This document shows positions 17,971 through 25,590 of a DNA stretch of 64,000 nucleotides, in pieces. This stretch comes from CAYWWM01 sp965198025 (lineage in GTDB: Bacteria > Acidobacteriota > Terriglobia > 2-12-FULL-54-10). The first letter of the stretch is position 1; each line of letters starts with the position of its first letter. A program made the translations under genes and the position numbers. The notes under the pieces are model-generated. The model ran no database searches. It was not told the origin of the DNA and saw only the letters and a program-made list of their open reading frames with translations. The DNA is taken from the NCBI GenBank assembly GCA_965198025.1, contig OZ240237.1:1364001-1428000 (forward strand), given 5' to 3'.

Positions 17971-19446
17971 TCAGAAGTTCAGGAATCCGAGCCAGGGGAT
18001 GATAATTGCCATGTACACCAGAAAAAAAGTAAGGCCCAGGATAAACCCGTAGATCCAGAAATCTCGGCCCCGAATGTATCCACCTCCATAGTAGATGGGC
18101 GAAGGCCCGATCCCATAGGGCGTCAGAATTCCGATCAGGCCGAGCGGATACGCCAGCAAAAGCGCCCCCTTCATGGCCGAAACATCGGGAATCACGGCCG
18201 CGACTCCGAGGAATACCGGCAGCAGCGCACTCGTGTGCGCGCTTGTGCTCGCAAATAGATAATGCATGTAGTAAAACGCGCCCACTAGGACCACGATCGC
18301 CACGCTTGTGCTGAGCGTGGTGAGCATGGGCGAAATGGACTGCCCCACCCAAGCCACAAACTGTACGTCTGCCAAGCCGCGCGCCAGCGTTACCATGGTC
18401 GCAAACCAGATCAGCATGTTCCACGCCGGAGTGTTGCGCAGAATATCGTCCCAGGTGACGACGCTCAGAATCACCATGAGCAGGATCACCAGGATCGCCG
18501 CAATGGCAGGCTCGACGTACTCTCCCCCGCCGATCCAGATTCCGAGAGCGACGAGCGCCAGCACGAGCATGGTGCGTTCACTTCGGGTCATCGGACCCAG
18601 GTTCTGCAACTCTTCCCGAGCCCAGCGGGCCGCGCCCGGCGATTCGCGGATCTCCGGCGGATAGATTTTATACAGCAGCAGCGGTACTAACGGGAACAGG
18701 ATGATCCCAACCGGCGCGAAGCCAAGGATCCATTCACGATAGGTGATGGTTACGTTTGTGGTTTCCGCGATCAGGCTGAGCGCCAGCAGATTGGAGGCGT
18801 GACCCGTCAGGAAGATGCAGCTCGTCACACATGTTGTCGCGAGGGCCGTGTACATCAGGTACGAGCCGATCTTCCGGCGGCTCTCTTCGTGGGGCTTGGA
18901 GCCGAAGAGTCCGGGTATGTTCGAGATGATGGGATAGATCGTTCCGCCGCTGCGCGCCGTGCTGGATGGCATGAAAGGGGCAAGGGAGAAGTCCGCCAAA
19001 GCGATGGCGTAGCCGAGACCCAGGGTTCGCTTTCCCAGCATCCGGATCAGCCCCAGCGCGATTCGTTTCCCAAGGCCGGTCTTGGAGTATCCAAGCGCCA
19101 GCATGTACGCCGCGAAGATCAGCCAGACGGTGCCACTTCCGAAACCGCTGAGCGCCCACTCTGTGGCTTCTTCGGTTCCGGGATGCACTAGGCCCAGGAC
19201 GGTGGCCAGGACTACTCCGGTCAGTCCGATGGCTGCGGCCGGAATCGGTTCTGTGATGATTCCCACCACTACGGCGGCGAACAGGCCGAAATATCGCCAG
19301 GCATTTCCCGAGAGCCCCTCGGGTACCGGCAACAGAACAATCACCAACCCGATAGCAAGCGGCGCCGCCACCCTCAGAGTTCTGCGGCGCTCGGGAGCCT
19401 TCCGGTCCGCCGTTTGAGGTGATTTGTCTTTTGGTAGTTCCGCCAT
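17971..19446 (-). CDS. DASS (SLC13/CitT-type) anion:sodium symporter
   Basis: A 491-residue inner-membrane transporter of the divalent anion:Na+ symporter family. After a basic N-terminus (KAPERRRTLRVA) come about 12 hydrophobic segments. The family pattern EPIPAAAIGLTGVVLATVLG and FMPSSTARSGGTIYPII (the SNT-like substrate/sodium site), and a second site near FASTSAHTSALLPVFLG, are visible. Members carry succinate, malate, citrate, tartrate or sulfate. The start is the ATG giving MAELPKDKS. It precedes the MmgE/PrpD gene by 34 bp on the same strand. A second, divergent paralogue lies at 20854-22305. Confidence 0.9.
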   Translation of the reverse strand: MAELPKDKSPQTADRKAPERRRTLRVAAPLAIGLVIVLLPVPEGLSGNAWRYFGLFAAVVVGIITEPIPAAAIGLTGVVLATVLGLVHPGTEEATEWALSGFGSGTVWLIFAAYMLALGYSKTGLGKRIALGLIRMLGKRTLGLGYAIALADFSLAPFMPSSTARSGGTIYPIISNIPGLFGSKPHEESRRKIGSYLMYTALATTCVTSCIFLTGHASNLLALSLIAETTNVTITYREWILGFAPVGIILFPLVPLLLYKIYPPEIRESPGAARWAREELQNLGPMTRSERTMLVLALVALGIWIGGGEYVEPAIAAILVILLMVILSVVTWDDILRNTPAWNMLIWFATMVTLARGLADVQFVAWVGQSISPMLTTLSTSVAIVVLVGAFYYMHYLFASTSAHTSALLPVFLGVAAVIPDVSAMKGALLLAYPLGLIGILTPYGIGPSPIYYGGGYIRGRDFWIYGFILGLTFFLVYMAIIIPWLGFLNF

Positions 19447-19571
19447 GGCACAGGGCAATCACGTGGCTTTCTCAGCCAAGCCGCGATCTGTTCAACAGTA
19501 GCCGTCCGCTGAGCCTGTCCATTGTAGTTGAGTACCCGCTGACAATCCACACGAATACGTTACCGAAAGCA

Positions 19572-19607
19572 TTGCCTTTCGCCTTTTCTTCCCCTATACT
19601 GGAGGGG
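19572..19607 (+). promoter_or_regulatory. lexA promoter with overlapping palindrome
   Basis: TTGCCT (19572-19577) and TATACT (19595-19600) are separated by exactly 17 bp. A palindrome CCCCT-N7-AGGGG (19591-19607) covers the -10 box and the expected start of transcription. This is the right place for an autoregulatory LexA operator, though the sequence is neither the Bacillus nor the E. coli SOS box. Confidence 0.6.
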
Positions 19608-19636
19608 CATTCGGCGACCAAACGGAGGGAAGCGCT

Positions 19637-20263
19637 ATGGTGCTCACGCGCCGCCAACGCCAGGTGATTGATTTCATAGCTGGATTTTTGCAGGAGAACG
19701 GATACAGTCCCAGCTTTCAAGAGATCGCACAGGGACTCGGGTTGAACTCGCTCGCTACGGTGCACAAGCACGTCCTGACACTCGAGCGAAAAGGTTTCCT
19801 GCGCCGACGGTACAATCAGAGCCGTTCCGTCGAGCCCGGCCAACGCTATTTGCAGGAGGTTCGCCGTGCGCGCCAGGAACGCGTCGCCTCGGAACTGCCA
19901 CTCCTTGGTCGCATCGCCGCTGGCAAGCCCGTCGAAGCTGCCGAACAACCTGAAACGATTTCACTAGGCGATTTTGTCCGCCAGAAGGACGTCTTTGTCC
20001 TCCAGGTCAAGGGTGACTCCATGATCGAGGAGCACATCCTCGACGGCGATTTCATTCTGGTTGAGAAGACCACTCAGATTTCGAACGGTGACATCGTTGT
20101 CGCGCTTGTCGGAGGCTCCGAGAGCACGCTGAAGCGCCTCTACCGGGAAGCCAACGGCCGCGTGCGGTTGCAGCCAGCCAATGCTCGTATGAAACCGATC
20201 CTGGTCCCGGCGGACGACGTCAAGGTTCAGGGCAGAGTCCTCGGTGTCTTGCGCCGCTATTGA
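19637..20263 (+). CDS. lexA: LexA repressor
   Basis: LexA represses SOS genes until RecA filaments trigger self-cleavage. The 208-residue protein has the winged-helix domain (LTRRQRQVIDFIAGFLQENG, then SPSFQEIAQGLGLNSLATVH) and the S24 peptidase domain. The cleavage site is the Ala-Gly in GRIAAGKP, the nucleophile Ser is in VKGDSMIEE and the general-base Lys is in STLKRLYRE. The recognition helix (LGLNSLATVHKHV) differs from E. coli, consistent with a different operator. It starts at an ATG with GGAGGGAAG upstream, 30 bp after the promoter/palindrome at 19572-19607. comM, yraN and other genes in the window show no obvious copy of the palindrome. Confidence 0.95.
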   Translation: MVLTRRQRQVIDFIAGFLQENGYSPSFQEIAQGLGLNSLATVHKHVLTLERKGFLRRRYNQSRSVEPGQRYLQEVRRARQERVASELPLLGRIAAGKPVEAAEQPETISLGDFVRQKDVFVLQVKGDSMIEEHILDGDFILVEKTTQISNGDIVVALVGGSESTLKRLYREANGRVRLQPANARMKPILVPADDVKVQGRVLGVLRRY

Positions 20264-20290
20264 ACCACACGTTTGTCGAGCATTTCCAGG

Positions 20291-20773
20291 CTAGCGCTTG
20301 ATCAGATTTTCGAATTCCGCTTCCGCTTCGGTGTGCAGGTGCAGTCCAATGCCCAGCTTCTTGTGGACCTGCCCGGCTCCGTCGAGCAGCACGAGTGCCG
20401 GGAGGTGCTGAATTGCATAACGCCGTCCAAGTTCTTTTCCCGTCGGGCTGCGAAAATCCACGTGGATGAATTGGACTTTCTCCTTCCACTCCCGTTCGAG
20501 CCCATGCACGATGGGCCGGGACACCTGGCAGCCCAGTCAGAAGTTGGAGTAGAAGTGCAACAGGCTGGGCTGCCCGCGGCCAATCCGTGGACCGAGGTCG
20601 TCTGCAGATCTGAGGGGCGTGGCCTCTTCACGACGCCAGAACGGGACAGTCCAGAGGATCGTCATCAACGCCAGCAGCACCGCCCAGGCTGGCCAAGGCG
20701 CTTCCACGCGGACCAGAACCCAGGCTGCCACAATTAACCCGGTCCCGGGCACGATGAACAGCGAATGCCGCAA
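20291..20773 (-). CDS. Membrane-anchored thioredoxin-like selenoprotein (in-frame UGA, UxxC active site)
   Basis: Read through one UGA at 20537-20539, the frame gives a 160-residue protein. Two hydrophobic segments (LFIVPGTGLIVAAWVLV and WPAWAVLLALMTILWTVPFW) are followed by a thioredoxin-like domain. The UGA is codon 79 in SLLHFYSNF-U-LGCQVSRP, exactly where the first Cys of the thioredoxin CxxC belongs; the second Cys is residue 82. Downstream features fit the fold: KVQFIHVDF and RRYAIQHLPALVLLDGAG with the cis-proline. A SECIS-like hairpin sits 21-37 nt after the UGA (20500-20516), and selB is in the same window. A gene caller that treats UGA only as stop would give two fragments of 78 and 77 residues. 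The start is uncertain: the TTG at 20773 is used, but no good ribosome site precedes it and the open frame extends about 14 codons upstream. It lies 81 bp downstream of the second DASS gene and converges on lexA. Confidence 0.85.
20500..20516 (-). promoter_or_regulatory. SECIS-like hairpin of the thioredoxin-like selenoprotein gene
   Basis: On the minus strand GCCCAT-CGTGC-ATGGGC forms a 6-bp stem (7 with a closing G-U pair) and a 5-nt loop. It starts 21 nt after the UGA. A G is the second loop base, at +28, followed by U. Bacterial SECIS elements typically have a short apical stem with a G in the first two loop bases about 16-37 nt after the UGA. Confidence 0.75.
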
Positions 20774-20853
20774 TATGAATCGGTATGCAGGATGAATGGT
20801 TCTGCCTCTCTTTCCTCAATTGTTCAATCGCTTTCCGTACAGCCGTTTCGGTT

Positions 20854-22305
20854 CTATACCATCCCGATCAGAGGCCAATAGAACGTCACCACCAGCAGCA
20901 GGATCAGGAACTCCACAATAGCCAGCGCTCCGCCGATCTTGAACAGGTCCTTCGGCTCGAAGTACCCGTAGGAGTATCCTAGGATCAGCACTGCCGACTG
21001 GTAAACGAAGATCTGGGCCGAGGAAGCGAAAGTCCAAACCATCCCACTCGCCACCGGGTTCAGGCCTTGCTCCACCGAAAACTGGATCACGGCCGGCATG
21101 GAAGTGCTCAGCATGGACAGCGAACTCCCTAACAAAAGATGATAGAGGAACGCGCTCCAGTATAGAACCACCGTAGCTTCCGTAAAGTTCGAGAAGAGAG
21201 GCCCCAGTCCCCGGGACATCCAGTCCGTGAGGACGTCCAACGCATTGCTCTCAACCAGGACGCGACTCATGCTCAGTACGCCGCCCACGAACAAGATCGG
21301 GAGAAAATTAACCTTGCGGATGTCGGCGCTCTGCAGCACGCCCAATCGCGGCACGCAGATCAGCAACCCGACGCCAATCCCTACCAAAGCCGGGCTGGCG
21401 TGGTGCAGCCGGTCCGTCGACCACAGCCCGAGAGCTAGCAGAATCAGCGCGAAACCGCGTTTTTCTTCCCCTGTCCAGGCCCCGAGCTTTTCAAGGTTCT
21501 CCCGCAGGTATTCGCGGCCCCCTTCGAGCGTTGCATGCTCAGGCGGGTAAAGCCAGAGAACCACCCGCCAGATGGCCAGAATTGAGAGTGGAATCGCCGG
21601 CAAGAATGCCACCAGCCAGTCGCTCCAGTAGACCTCGGTTCCTGTGATGTCTGCGATGAATCCGCGGCCGAGCAAACTGGCGCTGCCGGCGAGGATCATC
21701 TTGTTAAACAGTCCCGATGTGCAAGCGATCGTCGCAAACAGGCTGCGCCCGATGTTGCTGCGCGCCGGCAGGCCGAACGCCGCTACCAAACCCGCCAGAA
21801 TCGGTGCCAGCGTGGCGAGCTGCGCCATGCCGGCCGGCACGACGAAGTTCAGCAGGAAACTCATCGTAATCGCGGCCAGAAACAGCCGTTCGAACGATGT
21901 TCCGAGGACCCCCATCAGAGTGTAGGCGATCCTCCGGGCGAGGCCCGTCTTGGCGGCCACGGCCGCGATCAGCAGCGCCCCATAAAGAAACCAAGGCGTG
22001 TCCTGGGAAAATCCTGCGAACGCCGTCCGGAAATCCGTCACGCCCAGGAACCAGAACAAATAGCAGCCGGCCAGTGCTGCGATTCCGTGGTCCACGGCTT
22101 CAGTCACCCACAGGACAATCAGGAACCCAACCACTGCTAAAGCGTGCTGGGCGGGCGCGCCGATCCCGAGCGGCAGGACCCAAAGCAAAAGCAGCGTAAG
22201 GGGCGCGCCGATGATACCCGCAATGGTTTTTCTTGTGACCTTGGCTGGAGCGCCCACAGAGAGCCTCTTGGCTACGGGATTCTTTGCCGTTCGTTGAACC
22301 GGCAC
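20854..22305 (-). CDS. DASS (SLC13-type) anion:sodium symporter, second paralogue
   Basis: A 483-residue polytopic membrane protein of the same superfamily as the product at 17971-19446 but clearly diverged. It has about 12 hydrophobic stretches, including the opening IIGAPLTLLLLWVLPLG and WVTEAVDHGIAALAGCYLFW. The conserved helix-hairpin regions appear as LNFVVPAGMAQLATLAPIL and LLGSSLSMLSTSMPAVIQF. The substrate-site Ser-Asn-Thr signature is less canonical than in the first paralogue, so substrate choice may differ. It starts at GTG and is followed on the same strand, after 81 bp, by the thioredoxin-like selenoprotein gene. Confidence 0.85.
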   Translation of the reverse strand: MPVQRTAKNPVAKRLSVGAPAKVTRKTIAGIIGAPLTLLLLWVLPLGIGAPAQHALAVVGFLIVLWVTEAVDHGIAALAGCYLFWFLGVTDFRTAFAGFSQDTPWFLYGALLIAAVAAKTGLARRIAYTLMGVLGTSFERLFLAAITMSFLLNFVVPAGMAQLATLAPILAGLVAAFGLPARSNIGRSLFATIACTSGLFNKMILAGSASLLGRGFIADITGTEVYWSDWLVAFLPAIPLSILAIWRVVLWLYPPEHATLEGGREYLRENLEKLGAWTGEEKRGFALILLALGLWSTDRLHHASPALVGIGVGLLICVPRLGVLQSADIRKVNFLPILFVGGVLSMSRVLVESNALDVLTDWMSRGLGPLFSNFTEATVVLYWSAFLYHLLLGSSLSMLSTSMPAVIQFSVEQGLNPVASGMVWTFASSAQIFVYQSAVLILGYSYGYFEPKDLFKIGGALAIVEFLILLLVVTFYWPLIGMV

Positions 22306-22421
22306 TTTCTTATAGACGATTTATCTTCCGGCGGCAAGGGCTGCATCTGGCGTTGCGGGACAACTTTCGGTAGACTGTCTCGGATAGTTCCATAATACAC
22401 GGAGCCTACAGGGGGGTCAGC

Positions 22422-22667
22422 ATGGCAGCTAAGGTTACGGTTCGAAACAACGGTCCACTCCGCATCGAAGGGGAGTTCACGATCTGTGATGCCGACGGAG
22501 GCGAATACGGTTTGTCCGGTCGAACCATGATTTCGCTCTGCCGCTGTGGGCACTCCGCCCGGAAGCCGTTCTGCGACGGTAGCCACAAGCAGGCCGGTTT
22601 CCAATCGGTCGAGAAAGCCCACGAGCTACCCCTGCCAGCCCCGCCGGTGGTTCCCAAGCCTTCCTAA
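22422..22667 (+). CDS. CDGSH iron-sulfur domain protein
   Basis: An 81-residue protein with the CDGSH zinc-finger-like signature SLCRCGHSARKPFCDGSHK, whose three Cys and one His bind a [2Fe-2S] cluster. The N-terminal part (KVTVRNNGPLRIEGEFTICD) matches the small bacterial single-domain members. Such proteins are redox- or cluster-transfer factors of unclear role. It is monocistronic, between a divergent transporter gene and a convergent membrane-protein gene. A short GGCTC-CATT-GAGCC hairpin follows its stop. Confidence 0.92.
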   Translation: MAAKVTVRNNGPLRIEGEFTICDADGGEYGLSGRTMISLCRCGHSARKPFCDGSHKQAGFQSVEKAHELPLPAPPVVPKPS

Positions 22668-22734
22668 CAAGGCTCCATTGAGCCCCGTTGCTTTCAAAGC
22701 GTTCTTTGTAGAGATAGTTGGCCAGCAGGTTTTT

Positions 22735-23316
22735 CTACGCCCCGGCTTTTTCTGCAAGGCTGTGACCGCCAAGCACCGTCCGCCGGGTATAGGCATATAA
22801 TCCGAATAGCACTCCTGCGTAAAACAGGTCGGATGCGAGGGTGTTTCCGAAGAAGGGAATTGCCGCGACATAGCAGGCTACAAGACCCTCTGTCGTCAGC
22901 GGGTACATACCGCTCATGAGCCATGTGGCTGCGTTGGTGATGAGGAAGAATTGCAGACTTCCAGCCGATGCCGCCAGCGCCACCCGCGGAGCCCCCGGAT
23001 TCTGGAGCCAGCGCCGCCCGATCCAGACACTGATGAGCAGGCTTCCGTAGACGAATGGGGTCCGCCCGTCGAAAGCCGCATAACCGGGGTTCCAGATCGC
23101 TACGCGCAGCGGATCGGTCGCTACCATCAGCGCGATCGGAACCAGATACGCCTGCCAGCCGCGCAGCCGGGACCCGGCAAACAGGCTCATCGCTCCTGCC
23201 GGCGCAAAGTTCCACGGATGTGGAAGCAGCCGTAAAACGCCTCCGAACACAGTCAAACCCAGTGCCAGGGGCTCCAGGCCCGGTCGTGACTTCGTCTCAG
23301 TCCGCTGCTCGTCCAT
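22735..23316 (-). CDS. DUF6580-type integral membrane protein
   Basis: A 193-residue membrane protein with five or six hydrophobic segments. The opening LTVFGGVLRLLPHPWNFAPA followed by GAMSLFAGSRLRG matches the DUF6580 pattern (RLLPHPPNFTPxxAxxLFxG). Other stretches are PIALMVATDPLRVAIWN, LQFFLITNAATWLMSG and YPLTTEGLVACYVAAIPFFG, where the NFxxW-like and Y(P) motifs are typical of this family. Members resemble small ECF-type S components in topology, but the substrate is unknown. It converges on the CDGSH gene and is divergent from msrB. Confidence 0.75.
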   Translation of the reverse strand: MDEQRTETKSRPGLEPLALGLTVFGGVLRLLPHPWNFAPAGAMSLFAGSRLRGWQAYLVPIALMVATDPLRVAIWNPGYAAFDGRTPFVYGSLLISVWIGRRWLQNPGAPRVALAASAGSLQFFLITNAATWLMSGMYPLTTEGLVACYVAAIPFFGNTLASDLFYAGVLFGLYAYTRRTVLGGHSLAEKAGA

Positions 23317-23453
23317 GATCTTGAATTCCCTCCTATGCTGACGCCTGTATTTTATGGCACTATCATCATTCCTGGCAAGCGGCGGCAGGACAGGAATCCT
23401 CTCTTGTTTCTCTTGTCAGACCCCAAGGCCGCCGACGTCTAGGAGGAATCGCC

Positions 23454-23855
23454 ATGGCCCAAAAAGTCAGCAAGACTGAGCAGGAGTGGAGGGCGGAGTT
23501 GACCCCCGAGCAGTTCGCTGTCACCCGTCAGAAGGGCACCGAGCGGCCGTTCAGCGGAAAGTACTACGATCACCCCGAGGACGGTGTGTACAGCTGCGTC
23601 TGTTGCGGGAACCCGCTCTTCAGCTCCGACACCAAGTTCGAGTCTGGCACGGGCTGGCCGAGTTTCTATGAGTCCGCTTCCCGGGAGAACGTCCGCACTG
23701 AGGAGGATAACAGCTTTTTTATGAAGCGCACCGAAGTCCTCTGCGCCAACTGCGACGCCCACCTCGGCCATGTCTTTCCGGACGGGCCGAAGCCGACTGG
23801 TCTTCGCTATTGCATCAATTCGGCTTCGCTGGATTTCGAAAAGAAAGAGAAATAA
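23454..23855 (+). CDS. msrB: Peptide methionine-(R)-sulfoxide reductase
   Basis: MsrB reduces methionine-R-sulfoxide in proteins. The 133-residue protein has the complete fold: ERPFSGKYYDHPEDGVYSC, the structural zinc pairs CVCC and CANC, the GTGWPSF substrate loop, DAHLGHVFPDGP and the catalytic Cys in RYCINSASL. The catalytic residue is Cys, not selenocysteine. A strong AGGAGGAAT ribosome site precedes the ATG. Regeneration needs a thioredoxin-type reductant. It stands alone, divergent from the DUF6580 gene. Confidence 0.96.
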   Translation: MAQKVSKTEQEWRAELTPEQFAVTRQKGTERPFSGKYYDHPEDGVYSCVCCGNPLFSSDTKFESGTGWPSFYESASRENVRTEEDNSFFMKRTEVLCANCDAHLGHVFPDGPKPTGLRYCINSASLDFEKKEK

Positions 23856-23930
23856 CTATCAGAAGTATACACAATCAGTTGCAGGAAATAACGAAACAAT
23901 TTGTTGAATTGCTGCCAGGGGGCTCCAAGG

Positions 23931-24776
23931 ATGACAACTTCTCTTCGACGCACTAGCAAACTGGGCAGAAGAAAGTTTCTGCGTTCGTGTGCCTTGGCGG
24001 CCGCCGGAGGGGCACTGTTCCCCTACCACATCGGGGCACAACAAGCGCCAGCTTCGGCCGGACCTGCTTCTCCGCAACTCATCGAGGATCTCGTGGCTGC
24101 CAACCGCATCCTGGCCGACCAGGGAGTCGTGGACGGCTACGGGCACGTCAGTGTACGACATGACAAGGACCGGAATCGTTATCTGATTTCGCGCTCTCTC
24201 GCCCCAGCACTGGTGACCGCCGCTGACATCCTGGAATACGACCTTGACAGCCGCCCCATCGATCCCCGGGGCCGGAATTTGTATTCCGAGGTCTTCATCC
24301 ACGGCGAGATTTACAAGATGCGGCCAGACGTGAACGCAGTGGTCCACAGCCACGCCACGTCGGTGATTGCCCTGGGAGTTGCTGGCATCTTGCCCCGTCC
24401 GGTCTATCACATGAGTTCTTTTGTCGGCAAAGGCGTGCCGGTCTTCGACATTCGCAAAGAAATGGGTGAGGATACAAACATGCTGGTCCGCACGGCGGAG
24501 CGCGGCCGTGCCCTGGCCAGAGTGTTAGGGCAACATCCCGCGGCGTTGATGCGGGGCCACGGAGCTGTCATCACGGCCAATGCGCTGTCGCTGGTCGTGT
24601 TCCGCAGCGTCTATTTGCAGATCAACTCCGCCCTGCAGTTGCAGGCTTTGTCCCTGAATCCCGGCGCCACGTTTCTGACCGAAAACGAGGCCCGTCTCGT
24701 AGACGAAACGCTCTGGGACCAGGACCGCCATCTGCGCGCCTGGGAACTCTGGAAGGAAAGGGCGATGGGGAGGTAG
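23931..24776 (+). CDS. Tat-exported class II aldolase/adducin-family protein
   Basis: A 281-residue protein with a twin-arginine signal (LGRRKFLRSCALAAAGGALF) followed by a class II aldolase/adducin domain. Zinc ligands and active-site features are visible: GYGHVSVR, the HSHATSVIALGVA dyad and MRGHGAV. Family members include fuculose-phosphate aldolase and decarboxylases; export to the periplasm is unusual for an aldolase and suggests a different reaction on an external substrate. The ATG at 23931 was chosen because it places the RR motif near the N-terminus; ten more codons upstream are open. No operon partner is evident. Confidence 0.88.
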   Translation: MTTSLRRTSKLGRRKFLRSCALAAAGGALFPYHIGAQQAPASAGPASPQLIEDLVAANRILADQGVVDGYGHVSVRHDKDRNRYLISRSLAPALVTAADILEYDLDSRPIDPRGRNLYSEVFIHGEIYKMRPDVNAVVHSHATSVIALGVAGILPRPVYHMSSFVGKGVPVFDIRKEMGEDTNMLVRTAERGRALARVLGQHPAALMRGHGAVITANALSLVVFRSVYLQINSALQLQALSLNPGATFLTENEARLVDETLWDQDRHLRAWELWKERAMGR

Positions 24777-24971
24777 TCCGCAAGACATAGCCTGAAACAC
24801 GGTGCATTCAACTTTCCGATTCTGCCAAAGCCCACGATCCAGGGTTCGGAAATTACCTTTCCGTTCTGGACCGGATATCACGGCATCGACAAGCTGCTCC
24901 CTTTCGTTTTCAGTAGATGTGGCTTCGTCTTTTGGGGCTTGGCGGCATAACCACCGGCGAGAATAGCTCGT
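24777..24971. other. Intergenic sequence, nothing recognised
   Basis: About 195 bp between the aldolase gene and the inverted-repeat element. Short open frames exist on the plus strand but give no recognisable product. Confidence 0.4.
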
Positions 24972-25101
24972 CTAGACCATTTTCAGGGTTGGTGTAGCGC
25001 AGCCGCCAAAGTAGGGACAGGCCTCTGGCCTGTCCTCTTACGGGCAGGCAGGAATGCCTGCCCTACCTGCGGGCTATACAGCAATGCTGAAAATGGTCTA
25101 G
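24972..25101. repeat. 130-bp element with 15-bp terminal inverted repeats and two internal hairpins
   Basis: CTAGACCATTTTCAG (24972-24986) is perfectly inverted at 25087-25101. Inside are two perfect 9-bp stems, GGACAGGCC-TCT-GGCCTGTCC and GGGCAGGCA-GGAA-TGCCTGCCC. No coding capacity is present, so it resembles a MITE or REP-like element. The sequence next to the left repeat (ACCATTTTCAGGGTTGGTGT) recurs inverted near 34213-34235. The right repeat overlaps the last two codons of the cytochrome gene at 25098. Confidence 0.75.
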
Positions 25102-25568
25102 TAGCCGGAACCGCTGCTCGCCGTGGCTCCATTCACCCATTCAGCCAGTGTCTTCCAATCGGGGTCATCCTGCGATTCGAACTGTCTGCCGCCATGGTGC
25201 ATCCCGATTGGCCCGGGGTCGCCGCCGGCCTCCGGCGCCAGCGCATGCGTTAGGAACCGGCTTGCGGTCGGCCTGCCGGGAACAACCAGTCGCGAGACGG
25301 TCTGGAAATTCTGGCGAGACTGCTCTTCGGTATAGGTTGCGCTCCCGGGCGTGAGGCTTGCCAGACTCAGGCCGTTGTTGGCTCCTTCATGACAGGCGTA
25401 GCAGCGCGCATGGTTGCCGCGCTGTTTGAGCAGGATTGGTTCGACGCGGGTCCGGAAAAATTCAAAATCAAGCGACTGCGCCGTGGCGGACGGTGCATTC
25501 ACAAGCCACGTTGCCGCCGCGACTGCCAGAAATCCGGCGTATTTCTTTCTCATGATTCTCGAACTCAT
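25098..25568 (-). CDS. Secreted c-type cytochrome-domain protein
   Basis: A 156-residue exported protein with a signal peptide (KKYAGFLAVAAATWLVNAPSATAQ) and one haem-c motif, RCYACHEGAN. The surrounding pattern FFRTRVEPILLKQR ... CYACHEG ... FQTVSRLVVPGRPTASRFL matches the cytochrome-c domain often found in planctomycete and acidobacterial secreted proteins (PSCyt1-like). It starts with ATG after GGGAGG at good spacing. It lies 22 bp downstream of the YVTN-propeller gene on the same strand, so the two are likely co-transcribed. Its stop codon lies inside the right terminal repeat of the 24972-25101 element, so the element may have replaced the original C-terminus. Confidence 0.82.
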   Translation of the reverse strand: MSSRIMRKKYAGFLAVAAATWLVNAPSATAQSLDFEFFRTRVEPILLKQRGNHARCYACHEGANNGLSLASLTPGSATYTEEQSRQNFQTVSRLVVPGRPTASRFLTHALAPEAGGDPGPIGMHHGGRQFESQDDPDWKTLAEWVNGATASSGSGY

Positions 25569-25590
25569 ACTCCCTCCCAAGCTCTCGTCA

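Noticed and set aside
23454..23855. MsrB as a selenoprotein
   Set aside because: Its catalytic position is an ordinary Cys codon in RYCINSASL and the frame has no UGA.
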